NCBI GenBank assembly: GCA_041751935.1
Contig: JBGSIA010000102.1
Coordinates: 1 to 64,000, forward strand
Direction of reading: 5' to 3'
Length of the DNA: 64,000 nt
DNA from: JBBSJZ01 sp041751935
GTDB lineage: Bacteria > Planctomycetota > Planctomycetia > Pirellulales > Pirellulaceae
The notes beneath the pieces are model-generated. The model saw only the letters and a list, made by a program, of their open reading frames with translations, ran no database searches and had not been told where the DNA came from. Both the position numbers and the translations under genes were made by a program. The first letter of the stretch is position 1; each line of letters begins with the position of its first letter. Below are positions 26,001 to 34,250 of this stretch, in pieces.

Positions 26001-27227
26001 AACAACAATCGCAATCGCATCGCTAAAGCCGACATCAATGAATCCATGGTTTCAAAGACGTCGATCATGCCAGTAGCCTTAGCTGCGTTGCTAAGCCAAC
26101 AGGAATTCACCGACTTGATTGCATTCCTTGAAACGCTTGGAGCGGGTAATGGAAGAATGGGCAGCGGAGTTTCAGGTCCCATGCAGCTTCCCGCTGGTTT
26201 CCAACTGAACACAGTCGCGACGGGCTTATCGGGAGCCGTTGCTATGGAGGTCGCGTCTGACGGCCGCATCTTCGTCTGCGAACAGGGTGGCACACTGCGA
26301 GTGATCAAGGATGGCACGCTTCTTGAAAATCCATTCGCGACCGTCCCCGTCGAGATGAACTGGGAACGCGGACTCATCGGCGTAACGCTTGCACCCAACT
26401 TCCCGACCGATCCCTACGTTTACCTTGTCTATGTCGCAGCTAAGCCATACACGCATCACCGCATTAGCCGTTTTCGCGCGGACGGTGACATTGCTATTGC
26501 GGGCAGTGAAGAAATCCTGTTTCGAGGCGACGACCAAAGCAAATTCGGCGGCAACGTCCCGGCCGGACATCAGGGTGGCGCTATCCACTTCGGCCCGGAT
26601 GGCAAGCTCTACATCGGGCTCGGCGAACAAACCGCTGGCATACCGGCGCAACGCATGGATGCGCTTCAGGGAAAGATCCTGCGGCTCAATCCAGACGGTT
26701 CCATCCCTGCCGATAATCCTTTTATCAAGGAGACGACTGGCAAGTATCAAGCCATCTGGGCGAAAGGTTGTCGCAACCCGTTTACGTTTGCCTTCAGCAA
26801 GAGCGGCGAAATGTTGATCAACGATGTTGGCGGCCAGTTTGAAGAAATCAACTGCGGCGTCGCGGGAGCCAACTACGGCTGGCCCGGCGTCGAACACGGG
26901 CCGAGCGACCAAGCGGGCATCACTGATCCTATCCATTTCTATCCACAGAGTTCAATCAACGGCGGCGACTTTTGCTCGGAATCGACGTCCTGGCCGACGA
27001 GGTTTCATGGTCAATTTTTCTTCGCCGACTTTGTCCACGGCTGGGTAAAGTACATAGATCCGAACAATCCAAAAGAGTCGCATGAATTTTTATCTGGCAT
27101 CCGCCGTCCGGTTGATCTCCGGTTTGCTCCCGATGGCAGCCTTTACGTTTTGTTGCGCAATGCTTGGGTCGTCGACAAGAACTTCGTTGGTGGCACTGGA
27201 TCACTCGTCAAGATTTCGCGAATGTAA
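23046..27227 (+). CDS. Secreted fusion: serine beta-lactamase-like / cytochrome c / sugar (sorbosone-type) dehydrogenase
   Basis: 1393 residues. Signal peptide MIRKTILALLLSVATFSIAVAQ. Residues about 30-430 form a class C beta-lactamase/esterase (S12) domain with catalytic SMTK (FRIASMTK) and a tyrosine motif YSVSTDVLG. Residues about 440-850 form beta-sandwich linker domains without clear motifs. Residues about 885-985 form a planctomycete-type cytochrome c with CATCH at 911-915, followed by GPDLSSIGGKFDRPHLIDAL and ESMVSKTSIMP, where a Met ligand may lie. Residues about 1040-1393 form a six-bladed glucose/sorbosone dehydrogenase propeller (AMEVASDGRIFVCEQGG, GHQGGAIHFGPDGKLYIGLG, CRNPFTFAF). 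The dehydrogenase would pass electrons to the fused heme in the periplasm. Why a hydrolase is attached is unclear. Confidence 0.88.
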   Translation: MIRKTILALLLSVATFSIAVAQHPRDLSTINAGEVGLSHDGLQQITEYLQREVDEGRIAGAVAAVSRYGRVGYLQAVGNAGLEPKQPMRTDVLFRIASMTKVITSAAVMSLVEDGTVSLDDPLSKHLPGFAEIRVLKSVEGDSTESVPAKREPTIRDLLVHRSGLTYGWFGPEKLDAIYTVNAIQNLFEPTAETIGDRVDRVATVPLKFHPGTDWDYSVSTDVLGRVVEVASGLTLDQFFRERFFRPLKMQDTFFYVPVDKQARLAGLFTLDENKRLKSVADTPVQVGFLRFSADYCTQPGRFYSGGGGLVSSTLDYVRFLHMLLGGGELDGVRVLKRETVSMMTQNHIGEMTIPFPGHGDGFGFGFGVVTDRGLSTDEFSVGTFSWGGIFNTYFRVDPQEELVGVLMTQLFPNDHLSVRENFRKLAYAAIDDSGFEQLYHYRPGDEHANPSFNGRELRVNAAEVSTHPEFAARSESRSSGMARIRVDEDLRTIRRVDLDTEVWGGHPGTSNKRVTINGRSTHLFPDVGSAQNNCTHQYSSFNLRPIDLVNGYNSLQFACDTGNTFWGHFIVDRATLRIGLTEGDERLGRLGLKEFNARVTALPLAGEKEGFELSLDIWAEFRNKVANVLYQARHFGYDENGNGWRTDWHDLDGTTFDSSMIPAQKRVEVRAVVEFTDALNLRYRTASTRDLTIEQRRGERVRLFASCDLPRPFWSRDNRIRECTVDLDVDPKDISAAELHVVAWTGGPGDVADYFTLNGKHLAIADGKKHETVYSRVVIEPTLLRRGENKFVLRSDTKHHGIEILLPGPALMVRHREVKASEPEVSASIKVESARDESAGSLDCFRITTPTATVLAKQPVQTPQDHEFRESNEDTVANEEALRSLEQFALTQQGDPQAGAKLFQDQRTKCATCHRIGKEGRQVGPDLSSIGGKFDRPHLIDALLYPSRQIGYGYETTTVVTDDGKVISGIAIEADDTHLTLLDANNNRNRIAKADINESMVSKTSIMPVALAALLSQQEFTDLIAFLETLGAGNGRMGSGVSGPMQLPAGFQLNTVATGLSGAVAMEVASDGRIFVCEQGGTLRVIKDGTLLENPFATVPVEMNWERGLIGVTLAPNFPTDPYVYLVYVAAKPYTHHRISRFRADGDIAIAGSEEILFRGDDQSKFGGNVPAGHQGGAIHFGPDGKLYIGLGEQTAGIPAQRMDALQGKILRLNPDGSIPADNPFIKETTGKYQAIWAKGCRNPFTFAFSKSGEMLINDVGGQFEEINCGVAGANYGWPGVEHGPSDQAGITDPIHFYPQSSINGGDFCSESTSWPTRFHGQFFFADFVHGWVKYIDPNNPKESHEFLSGIRRPVDLRFAPDGSLYVLLRNAWVVDKNFVGGTGSLVKISRM

Positions 27228-27267
27228 GAGGTCATGCCTCTCAGTTGGCGTCTTGAGTCGCGACTGC

Positions 27268-27648
27268 TTACAAAGCGGTGGGGTCGACTTGTCTGGCTAG
27301 CAACGGTGCCTTGGCTGTGGCGTAGGCATAGATGGAGATATCCGTTTGAGAGGCTGCTACTGGCTTGACGACCGCATAGCATCCAGCCGCTGATTTTGTT
27401 GCTGGAGTTACCGTACCGCCGTACGTCGGATCGTTGCGAATAACGGTGATGACGCGTTGGTACAAGCCGTCGGTTTCGCTTGTCGCTTTCACTACAGATC
27501 GCCGCGACTCGATCTTCACGCGACTGCGTCGATGCAATTGAACCAATGCAATCACAGCGGTGGAAATGACAACGGCAGCCAGCATGCAAAGAAGCATCAC
27601 GCCGCCGCGACGCGATTTGGACAATTTGTTTGAACTGTAGCTTTTCAT
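27268..27648 (-). CDS. GspK-like minor pseudopilin
   Basis: 126 residues from the ATG at 27648, overlapping the stop of the gene before it (ATGA). The prepilin-like leader (SKSRRGG) precedes VMLLCMLAAVVISTAVIALV. The +5 Glu of ordinary pilins is replaced by Cys; lack of Glu5 is a known property of the tip pseudopilin GspK and of PilX-type proteins. The globular part is short (about 90 residues), much smaller than a real GspK. It is last of the five-gene pseudopilin cluster, so a tip or accessory role is inferred from position and leader only. Confidence 0.65.
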   Translation of the reverse strand: MKSYSSNKLSKSRRGGVMLLCMLAAVVISTAVIALVQLHRRSRVKIESRRSVVKATSETDGLYQRVITVIRNDPTYGGTVTPATKSAAGCYAVVKPVAASQTDISIYAYATAKAPLLARQVDPTAL

Positions 27649-28136
27649 GGTGCAAGTGCGACGGTTGTTTGCAACGATGTCTTGACTCCGCGAGCAGAAT
27701 CGATTGCGGTCAATGAAACGATGATCCCAATTCGCCGTGCTGGTTTGGTAGCTGTCAACAACTCTCTGAACGCGACGTCGATCACGTCGCTGCACAGTAC
27801 GGTTACACCGGAACCGTTTTCAAGCACGAGGACCTTTCCTTTTCGATAGATCGCTGCATCATCGCCACTGGGCAATTGAAGCTTCACCGAGTTGGTCGCC
27901 ACGGCGTATATCTGGCTGGTGCGAAGCGTATCGCGAAGCCATGTCGAAGTGGATCGCAAATGTTGTGGCGCGGTAGCATCGGTCTCCACGCGTTGGATGG
28001 TTCGACTGCTGCTGCGAATCACGCTCGCGATAGGTACGATCATCACGGCAACGATTGCCGTACAGGCGATCACTTCAATCAGGCTCAATCCGCGGCGACG
28101 ATAAATGCGTTGATACTGGATCACGGCGACGCCCAC
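27645..28136 (-). CDS. GspJ-like pseudopilin
   Basis: 163 residues. Prepilin signal: RIYRRRG|LSLIEVIACTAIVAVMIV, with Glu at +5. The globular domain contains TWLRDTLRTSQIYAVA and LQLPSGDDAAIYRKGKVLV, with the strand-rich pattern of GspJ-type minor pseudopilins. It starts 16 bp inside the end of the preceding gene and ends with an ATGA overlap into the next, so the cluster is tightly coupled. Confidence 0.78.
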   Translation of the reverse strand: MGVAVIQYQRIYRRRGLSLIEVIACTAIVAVMIVPIASVIRSSSRTIQRVETDATAPQHLRSTSTWLRDTLRTSQIYAVATNSVKLQLPSGDDAAIYRKGKVLVLENGSGVTVLCSDVIDVAFRELLTATKPARRIGIIVSLTAIDSARGVKTSLQTTVALAP

Positions 28137-28561
28137 TGTGTATGGAGTGACTCGTTTGGTTCGCCTGATTCAAAGCGACTGGTTCCGTTGGTATCGTTCC
28201 ATACTTCAACGCTGATGGTTACTAACCGTCCAGGCGACGTACCGACCGATTTGTCAGCGAGTATGCGAGTACGGCAGAGAAGGTCAGCACCACCATCGAT
28301 CGCGATCTTTGTGGTCTGGTCGGTGCCGCTGCTGGCGGACCAAGCGTAATCAAATTGGATCGGATCAGACATTGCGATCTTGGCCTGTTCAAGGCATTCT
28401 TCTGCCCAAAACAAGATGTCCAAATGCGTTTCATGTCGCCGCCCAAGTGAGTCCGATTCACTCATCAATCGCATTGCGGGAATGAGCAAGACTGCCATCA
28501 TCATCGAACCGATAGCGACTTCGATAAGTGTTGAACCGTGACGTCTATTGTGGTTCATCAT
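28121..28561 (-). CDS. GspI/GspV-like pseudopilin
   Basis: 146 residues; the start is one of two adjacent ATGs in the ATGATGA overlap with the preceding gene. The leader MNHNRRHG precedes STLIEVAIGSMMMAVLLIPA, an N-methylation-type helix with Glu5. The rest (LFWAEECLEQAKIAMSDP, VSWN-like strands) is a small alpha-beta domain like GspI. It is third in the pseudopilin cluster. Confidence 0.75.
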   Translation of the reverse strand: MMNHNRRHGSTLIEVAIGSMMMAVLLIPAMRLMSESDSLGRRHETHLDILFWAEECLEQAKIAMSDPIQFDYAWSASSGTDQTTKIAIDGGADLLCRTRILADKSVGTSPGRLVTISVEVWNDTNGTSRFESGEPNESLHTQWASP

Positions 28562-29025
28562 GGCACCTGGTGTTCTATGACGCCGCCGACCGGTGCTACG
28601 GCGATTTGACCCACCGACTGATCCGCGGCAATTGACCAAGACAGTGACGAATTGGCCGATCCGTCCGCTTTGAACTGGATCTCGTTTGGTTTGCCTGCGA
28701 CTTTCACATTGGGAGACAGCATCGTCGACCACGTTCGTCCAGCCGTGATGGGGCCCGGGTCTTCGACCACACTGATCTGGTTGATTCCCAATACAGTCGA
28801 GTACGAGACACGGACGGTTGTCCGCTGTTGCATCGCGGTATTGCGTGCTTGTGTGAGCATGCGGCTGACGTCAAGAGTCGAGTTGCGTGACTCGCGGCGG
28901 CCTGCTGAGGATCCGTTGAGTGTGAATGACGTAGCGACCGCGGCAGCGCCTAATATTAGTACCACTAAGATCGCTTCCAGGAGCGTCACGCCACGACGAT
29001 GTTGCCTAGTACCTTGATTGTTCAT
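28558..29025 (-). CDS. GspH-like pseudopilin
   Basis: 155 residues from the ATG at 29025. Leader MNNQGTRQHRRG then VTLLEAILVVLILGAAAVAT, with Glu5. The domain that follows has the GspH/FimT pattern: SRMLTQARNTAMQQRTTVRV then strands (NEIQFKADGSANSSLSW). It is translationally coupled to the next gene. It lies 220 bp downstream of the GspG-like gene, which may belong to the same transcript. Confidence 0.8.
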   Translation of the reverse strand: MNNQGTRQHRRGVTLLEAILVVLILGAAAVATSFTLNGSSAGRRESRNSTLDVSRMLTQARNTAMQQRTTVRVSYSTVLGINQISVVEDPGPITAGRTWSTMLSPNVKVAGKPNEIQFKADGSANSSLSWSIAADQSVGQIAVAPVGGVIEHQVP

Positions 29026-29245
29026 CGTCAATATCGACCTTGCCAATGCTTGCTGAATGCCCTCGTGTCGGCTACCAGCGAATAAGAGGGCAGAGTAAAA
29101 ATCGCTTGCCAGAAACCTGAGTGTAGTAACGGTCGATAGTTTAGCGTTGAGTCTGAAACGTGGTGTCGGCTTTTAGCAGACGTTCTGCCCATCGTCGCTT
29201 AAAGGCCAACGCCACTTTTTGTTTCGGCTGATGCTGAATCGTCGA

Positions 29246-29572
29246 CTAACGAGGAGTGAACGTGCCTGTCGCGCGAGCGTAGGTATATTTCTTCTTGATC
29301 GCTGCAAGGCGTTTCTGTGACGCGGTGTCGTTGTTGTTCAGATAGCCGCCGGTCACGAGTGCATCGACGTTGGTCGGGTAAGCACCGTTTTCCAAGAAGT
29401 AGGTTTGTGACATGCTGTTCAGAGTCGCGGCTTCTTGCTCAACCAACTTGGCTTCGCTCTTGGCACGCATCGGAGCAACTGTGGCGACTGTTGCGGCAGC
29501 GACAACTGCCAAAATGACGACTGCGGCAATAACTTCAAGAAGCGAGAATCCGTTGTTTTTTGTACGTTTCAT
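29246..29572 (-). CDS. GspG-like major pseudopilin
   Basis: 108 residues from the ATG at 29572, which gives a proper short leader (MKRTKNNG) ahead of FSLLEVIAAVVILAVVAAAT, with Glu5. A short globular part contains ATLNSMSQTYFLENGAYPTN and a lysine-rich C-terminal strand, as in small GspG/ComGC-like major pseudopilins. It heads the five-gene pseudopilin cluster. No secretion ATPase, platform protein or secretin is in the window, so the motor must be encoded elsewhere. Confidence 0.85.
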   Translation of the reverse strand: MKRTKNNGFSLLEVIAAVVILAVVAAATVATVAPMRAKSEAKLVEQEAATLNSMSQTYFLENGAYPTNVDALVTGGYLNNNDTASQKRLAAIKKKYTYARATGTFTPR

Positions 29573-29690
29573 TTGAATGACCTTATTTTCGTGTGGGACT
29601 GGCAATCGGGACGCTGTACGGAAGAATCTTTCCCGCGTCTATTAGGAACTTAGGTCACAAAATTTCGGTAGGTCGGACGAGAATCAAAAA

Positions 29691-31109
29691 ATGTCAACCA
29701 TTTTTAGAAGCCAGAGCCCCATCGATGGACGTGTCGTCTGGGAAGGTCGTCAATCTTCCGTGGCCGAGATTAGCGAAGTGATGCGGCGAGCCGATGTGGC
29801 AAGGCGAATTTGGCGAGCGGCTAGTGTTGATGACCGGGCGGATATCGCGCGCCGCTATGCAAAGTATTTGGAATCTCACCAAGCAGAGATTGCCCGGTTG
29901 CTGAGCATCGAAGTGGGCAAGCTGGAGGGCGACGCTCGCGGTGAAGTCCAGTCGTCGATTGCCAAAGTTGAGAACACGATTCGCTCGCTTGAGCAACGCC
30001 GGTCCACAACGCGAGAAGATTCAGGTGACGTATCGCGCGTCGTGAGGTATCGACCACTTGGGGTTGTGCTCGTGCTTGGCCCGTTCAATTTCCCGTTGCA
30101 TTTGCCAGGGGCACAGATCATTCCGGCGCTGATCGCCGGTAACACGGTCGTCTTCAAGCCGAGCGAACAGGCGACAGCGGTCGGCCAGTGGATGAGGGAT
30201 GCTTGGCTAGCTGCGGGACTGCCTCAGGACGTCCTGCAAATGATTGTTGGTGGTGCGGATGTCGCCAAAGCGGCTGTGGACTGTCCCGAGGTCGGCGGTG
30301 TGTTTCTAACCGGCAGTCGTCGCGCCGGCCTTTCGCTGCGTCAGCAATTGGTTGCACGATACGACGTGCTATTAGCAATGGAGCTTGGCGGCAACAATCC
30401 GATCGTTATCGACAACGCCGTAGATGAAAACGTCGCAGCGGCAATCGTTTCACACTCGGCATTCGTTTCCTCGGGCCAGCGTTGTTCGTGTGCTCGTCGA
30501 GCCATTGTTGTCGCTGGGCCGAATCAGCAAAACCAGATCGATGCAATCGTCGAGCGAACGATGTTGCTGCGAATCGGCATGCCAGGTGACACTCCGGTTC
30601 CACAACTTGGTCCGCTCATTTCGCTCGCTGCGGCAGACCATCTAATGCAAACTTTCGAGGACTTCATTGCACTCGGGTGCAAGATGTTGTTGGCTCCACA
30701 GCGGGACGCTCGATATGCAATGTTGATCAGTCCGGGAATTGTGGACGCATCACGTTTGTCGCTGGACGCGTATCGTACAATTGGAGACCATGAGTGGTTC
30801 GGTCCGTTGCTCGTGATTCGACGTGTCGCAAGTTTTGACGCGGCGATTGAATCAGCCACCGCCACATCGTATGGCTTAACAGCAGCACTTATCGGTGGCG
30901 ACGAGCTGATGTTCGAACGTTTTGCCGTTGAAGTCGGAGCGGGCGTCGTCAATTGGAATCGAGGTACAACCGGAGCTGCGGGCGTACAACCGTTTGGCGG
31001 GCTGGGAAACAGTGGCAATCATCGCCCAGCGGGCTTTTTTGCGATCGACAGTTGCAGTGATCCGGTGGCCTCAATTGAAACGCCGCTGCCACCGGCAGAT
31101 CCTTGGTGA
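29691..31109 (+). CDS. astD: N-succinylglutamate 5-semialdehyde dehydrogenase-like aldehyde dehydrogenase
   Basis: 472 residues, close to AstD length (about 490). ALDH motifs are present: LGPFNFPLHLPGAQIIPALI with the NAD-contacting Asn, FKPSEQATAVGQWM, GSRRAGLSLRQQL, MELGGNNPIVI with the general-base Glu, and the nucleophile in SGQRCSCARR. The overall pattern (SPIDGRVVWEG start, NFPLHLPGAQ, GGNNPIVI, WNRGTTGAAGVQPFGGLGNS) is that of AstD, the fourth step of arginine succinyltransferase catabolism. No other ast genes are adjacent. It is divergent from the pseudopilin cluster. Confidence 0.85.
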   Translation: MSTIFRSQSPIDGRVVWEGRQSSVAEISEVMRRADVARRIWRAASVDDRADIARRYAKYLESHQAEIARLLSIEVGKLEGDARGEVQSSIAKVENTIRSLEQRRSTTREDSGDVSRVVRYRPLGVVLVLGPFNFPLHLPGAQIIPALIAGNTVVFKPSEQATAVGQWMRDAWLAAGLPQDVLQMIVGGADVAKAAVDCPEVGGVFLTGSRRAGLSLRQQLVARYDVLLAMELGGNNPIVIDNAVDENVAAAIVSHSAFVSSGQRCSCARRAIVVAGPNQQNQIDAIVERTMLLRIGMPGDTPVPQLGPLISLAAADHLMQTFEDFIALGCKMLLAPQRDARYAMLISPGIVDASRLSLDAYRTIGDHEWFGPLLVIRRVASFDAAIESATATSYGLTAALIGGDELMFERFAVEVGAGVVNWNRGTTGAAGVQPFGGLGNSGNHRPAGFFAIDSCSDPVASIETPLPPADPW

Positions 31110-31133
31110 TCGAGCATCCTTCAATGAATTCCT

Positions 31134-32531
31134 CTAAGCGAGCACTTCATCCACGACATGCCCGTGGATGTCCGTTAGCCGGAAATCACGTCCGGCGTAA
31201 CGGTAGGTTAATCGCTTGTGATCGAAGCCCATCAACCGCAGTAGCGTGGCGTGCAAGTCATGCACATGAACGCGACGCTCGACTGCGGCAAACCCGATTT
31301 CGTCGGTCGCTCCGATGACCTGTCCACCGCGAGTACCGCCGCCGGCCAGCCACATGGTAAATCCCCAATGGTTGTGATCTCGACCGTTCATTTTGCCTTG
31401 ATTCGTTCCGTCTTTCGGCATTTCGACGACCGGCGTGCGTCCAAATTCGCCGCCCCAAACAACCAGCGTTTCTTCTAGTAAACCGGTGCGTTTCAAGTCT
31501 TGCAACAGTGCCGCGATCGCTTGATCAACCATGCCGGCTAGTCGCTTATGGTTTGTTTCCAAATCGTCATGGTTATCCCAAGGTTGGCCTTCGCCGGTGT
31601 AGAGCTGCACGTAACGTACTCCGCGTTCGACCAACCGGCGAGCGATCAATGTTTGTCGACCAAAGTCACTGGAGCCGTACAGTTCCCGAGTTTCTGCTGT
31701 CTCACGAGAAATATCGAACGCGTCCGCTGCTTCGCTTTGCATGCGATAGGCAAGCTCGAACGATTCAATTCGTGATTCCAATCTTCGGTCGTGCGGTCGA
31801 TCCTGGGCGTGGGCATGGTTCAAGGATGCCAGTAGGTCAAGTTGATCACGTTGGTCACTAGCAGAGACGCCTTTGGAGCGAATATTGTCGATCAATCGAT
31901 CCAGGCGAGTATGGCTCGAATCGATGTACGTTGCCTGGTACTTTCCTGGCAGAAAACCAGCCTGCCAGTTTTGTGATTCTTTGATCGGGTATCCATCTGG
32001 GCACATGGCGATGAACGCTGGCAAGTTCTCGTTCTCGCTGCCCAGTCCATACGTCAGCCACGAACCCACGCTCGGTCGCACCAATCGTGACTCGCCAGTG
32101 TTCATCAGCATCAGCGATGGTTCATGGTTGGGAACATCTGCGTGCATCGAACGAATCACAGTAAGCGAATCGGCATGTTCGGCTGTCTTAGCAAACAATT
32201 CGCTAATCTCAATTCCCGACTCGCCATACTTCTTGAAGCGAAACGGCGACTGCATCACATGCCCAGTCGGTCGTTCGGTTTTCAAGTTCGCGATGGGTGC
32301 AGTCTTGCCGTGGAACCTGGCGAGCGCCGGCTTGGGGTCAAACGTATCGACGTGACTGGGGCCGCCATTCATGAACAAGTGAATGACGTGTTTGGCCTTG
32401 GCGGGAAAATGAGGAGCGACTTCACCGGCGGCGTTTGCTTCCTTGGTCAGCATGTCGCTCATCGCCAGAGCCCCGAACCCGATTCCGGCTCGAGCAAGAA
32501 ATTCGCGACGGGAGTGAATGGGAGAATACAT
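31134..32531 (-). CDS. DUF1501 family Tat-exported protein
   Basis: 465 residues from the ATG at 32531. This start puts the twin-arginine signal SRREFLARAGIGFGALAM at residues 7-24. The body is a sulfatase/alkaline-phosphatase-like DUF1501 domain: HVIHLFMNGGPSHVDTFDPK near the N-terminus, VIRSMHADVPNHEPSLMLMN, RYVQLYTGEGQPWDNHDDLE, and TLVVWGGEFGRTPVVEMP, GRDHNHWGFTMWLAGGGTRG. In planctomycetes such genes usually follow a DUF1553/DUF1549 cytochrome-type partner; none is present here, so this copy is solitary. The function in the family is not established. The gene converges on astD with 24 bp between them. Confidence 0.92.
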   Translation of the reverse strand: MYSPIHSRREFLARAGIGFGALAMSDMLTKEANAAGEVAPHFPAKAKHVIHLFMNGGPSHVDTFDPKPALARFHGKTAPIANLKTERPTGHVMQSPFRFKKYGESGIEISELFAKTAEHADSLTVIRSMHADVPNHEPSLMLMNTGESRLVRPSVGSWLTYGLGSENENLPAFIAMCPDGYPIKESQNWQAGFLPGKYQATYIDSSHTRLDRLIDNIRSKGVSASDQRDQLDLLASLNHAHAQDRPHDRRLESRIESFELAYRMQSEAADAFDISRETAETRELYGSSDFGRQTLIARRLVERGVRYVQLYTGEGQPWDNHDDLETNHKRLAGMVDQAIAALLQDLKRTGLLEETLVVWGGEFGRTPVVEMPKDGTNQGKMNGRDHNHWGFTMWLAGGGTRGGQVIGATDEIGFAAVERRVHVHDLHATLLRLMGFDHKRLTYRYAGRDFRLTDIHGHVVDEVLA

Positions 32532-32669
32532 GGGCGGCGGGTACGAATGCGGGCGGGAATGTAGGTAGGCGGGAAGCAAGCGGCAATAGCTTTAGGTCGG
32601 CAATGGAGGAAACACCAACTAAAAGCCGGCGCCACCATTCAACTTCGACACGTAACGATCGTTCGTTGC

Positions 32670-33068
32670 TTAAGTCATCTTTGACGGGCGCCAATTATAG
32701 ACATCCGCCAGTGCTCCGCAAATAACATCACTGAGCTGTGTCAAGCGGATGGGTTTGCTCAGGACTCGATAAGCGTGCATGCGTTTAGCCTCTCTCTCGA
32801 TCGCGTCATCCAAACGAGCGCTCATCAAGACACAAGGCGGGTGTTCCGGTGATTGCGCGATCCGTTCCATCAATTCCAACCCCGTCATCCGCGGCATGTG
32901 GACGTCAACCAAAGCGATATGCACTCGCGTTCGGCTGAGAACATCGATCGCTTCCTCGCCATCGGCAGCTTCAGAAACGGTGAAGCCACGCCGTGACAAC
33001 GCTTCGCACAAAACGCGGCGAAACGCTGAATCGTCGTCGGTTACGAGTAAGTTTGGGACGGTTAGCAC
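32670..33068 (-). CDS. Single-domain response regulator (receiver only)
   Basis: 132 residues from a GTG at 33068, which puts the receiver fold right at the N-terminus (VPNLLVTDDDSAFRRVL). The start is uncertain; the frame is open to 33116. Receiver residues are present: the acidic pair in TDDDS, the phospho-Asp in ALVDVHMPRMTG, Ser of VLMSAR, and Lys of LSKPIRLTQ. There is no output domain. It is divergent from the MoxR gene with about 120 bp between. The cognate kinase is unknown; the orphan NarL-type kinase at 13236 is distant. Confidence 0.85.
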   Translation of the reverse strand: MLTVPNLLVTDDDSAFRRVLCEALSRRGFTVSEAADGEEAIDVLSRTRVHIALVDVHMPRMTGLELMERIAQSPEHPPCVLMSARLDDAIEREAKRMHAYRVLSKPIRLTQLSDVICGALADVYNWRPSKMT

Positions 33069-33109
33069 TGTGAAGACCCATTTCGGCGAACTGCCAACGC
33101 GGCAGCCAC

Positions 33110-33147
33110 AACACAATTATTATATTGGTATTATACCTCAAGCAATT
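33110..33147. promoter_or_regulatory. A/T-rich divergent promoter region
   Basis: The stretch AATTATTATATTGGTATTAT stands out in a GC-balanced background. It contains TATAAT-like boxes on both strands and an 11-nt palindrome, GGTATAATACC. It lies between the divergent response-regulator and MoxR genes and is a reasonable promoter/operator site. No well-spaced -35 box was found. Confidence 0.35.
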
Positions 33148-33186
33148 GCAATGCCACGCCAACTTCTTCGCTAGCCGGACCCCCGC

Positions 33187-34185
33187 ATGACGACGTCTCC
33201 TCCGCGATCCACGGCTGCGGCCAACCCGTCGTCCGCTGCTGCCGCCACTGTGGGGGATCTTGCCAAACGCGTCATAACCAATGTCGAAACTGCCATTGTC
33301 GGCAAACGAAAGCAGCTCGTTCTTTCCCTGGTAGCGTGGTTTTCCGGCGGCCACATTCTGTTGGAAGACGTTCCCGGTGTGGCCAAAACGATGCTCGCTC
33401 GAGCGCTCGCCCGCAGCGTCGGATGCTCTTTTAAACGCATCCAATGCACCCCCGATCTGCTGCCATCGGACGTGACAGGGACATCCATTTTCAACCAGAA
33501 AACGTCTGAGTTCGAATTTCGACCCGGCCCCGTGTTTACTCAAATTCTTTTGGCAGACGAGATTAACCGTGCGACTCCGCGGACTCAAGCGTCTTTACTC
33601 GAAGCGATGGCCGAAGCATGTGTCACCGTCGATGGGACGACGCATGTCCTGACGCCGCCGTTTTTAGTCATCGCGACGCAAAACCCGGTTGATCACGAAG
33701 GCACCTTTCCATTACCAGAAGCCCAACTCGACCGATTCTTGATGCGATTCACGCTTGGGTACCCATCGCTTGACGAAGAGATGCGGATGTTGGAGATGCT
33801 GCAGCACCAACACCCGATCGATTCGCTTAAGCCAGTCGCCAAGGCAAGCGAACTCGTGCTAGCCCAGCAAGAAGTTCGCAAGATCCACGTCGATCCACGA
33901 GTGAGGCAGTACTTGCTACAGATCGTACACGAGACGCGCTGCCACAGCGATCTCGCGCTGGGCGGCAGTCCCCGGGCGACGATCGCGCTGTTCCGTTGCT
34001 CGCAGGCGATGGCAGCCATTCGTGGTCGAGCATACGTTCTGCCAGACGACGTCAAAAAAATCGTCGCACCGGTGATGAATCACCGATTGATCGTCCGCCC
34101 CGAGAGCCGTCTGCGCAAGGTCTCGGGAGAAAGTGTCCTCGAATCTCTGCTCAGCGAAATCGCTGTCCCGACAATTGAAGGTTGA
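33187..34185 (+). CDS. MoxR-family AAA+ ATPase
   Basis: 332 residues. An Ala/Ser-rich N-terminus is followed by the AAA+ core: Walker A region GHILLEDVPGVAKTMLARAL, CTPDLLPSDVTGTSIFN, Walker B ILLADEINRATPRTQASLLE, sensor 1 VIATQNPVDHEGTFPLPEAQ, then the LDRFLMRF arginine-finger region and the C-terminal lid. MoxR proteins act as chaperones for complexes that usually include DUF58/von Willebrand A proteins encoded just downstream. Here the downstream gene is on the other strand and unrelated, so this MoxR is orphaned. Confidence 0.93.
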   Translation: MTTSPPRSTAAANPSSAAAATVGDLAKRVITNVETAIVGKRKQLVLSLVAWFSGGHILLEDVPGVAKTMLARALARSVGCSFKRIQCTPDLLPSDVTGTSIFNQKTSEFEFRPGPVFTQILLADEINRATPRTQASLLEAMAEACVTVDGTTHVLTPPFLVIATQNPVDHEGTFPLPEAQLDRFLMRFTLGYPSLDEEMRMLEMLQHQHPIDSLKPVAKASELVLAQQEVRKIHVDPRVRQYLLQIVHETRCHSDLALGGSPRATIALFRCSQAMAAIRGRAYVLPDDVKKIVAPVMNHRLIVRPESRLRKVSGESVLESLLSEIAVPTIEG

Positions 34186-34250
34186 GTCGACGTTACTTAA
34201 CGGCACCAATAGGTCGCAACGAAGCTGGGTTTATACCCAGTGTGTCAAGT

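Noticed and set aside
27226..27241. Terminator hairpin after the beta-lactamase/dehydrogenase fusion gene
   Set aside because: The AGAGG/CCTCT stem is only 5 bp with no U-run. Too weak to call.
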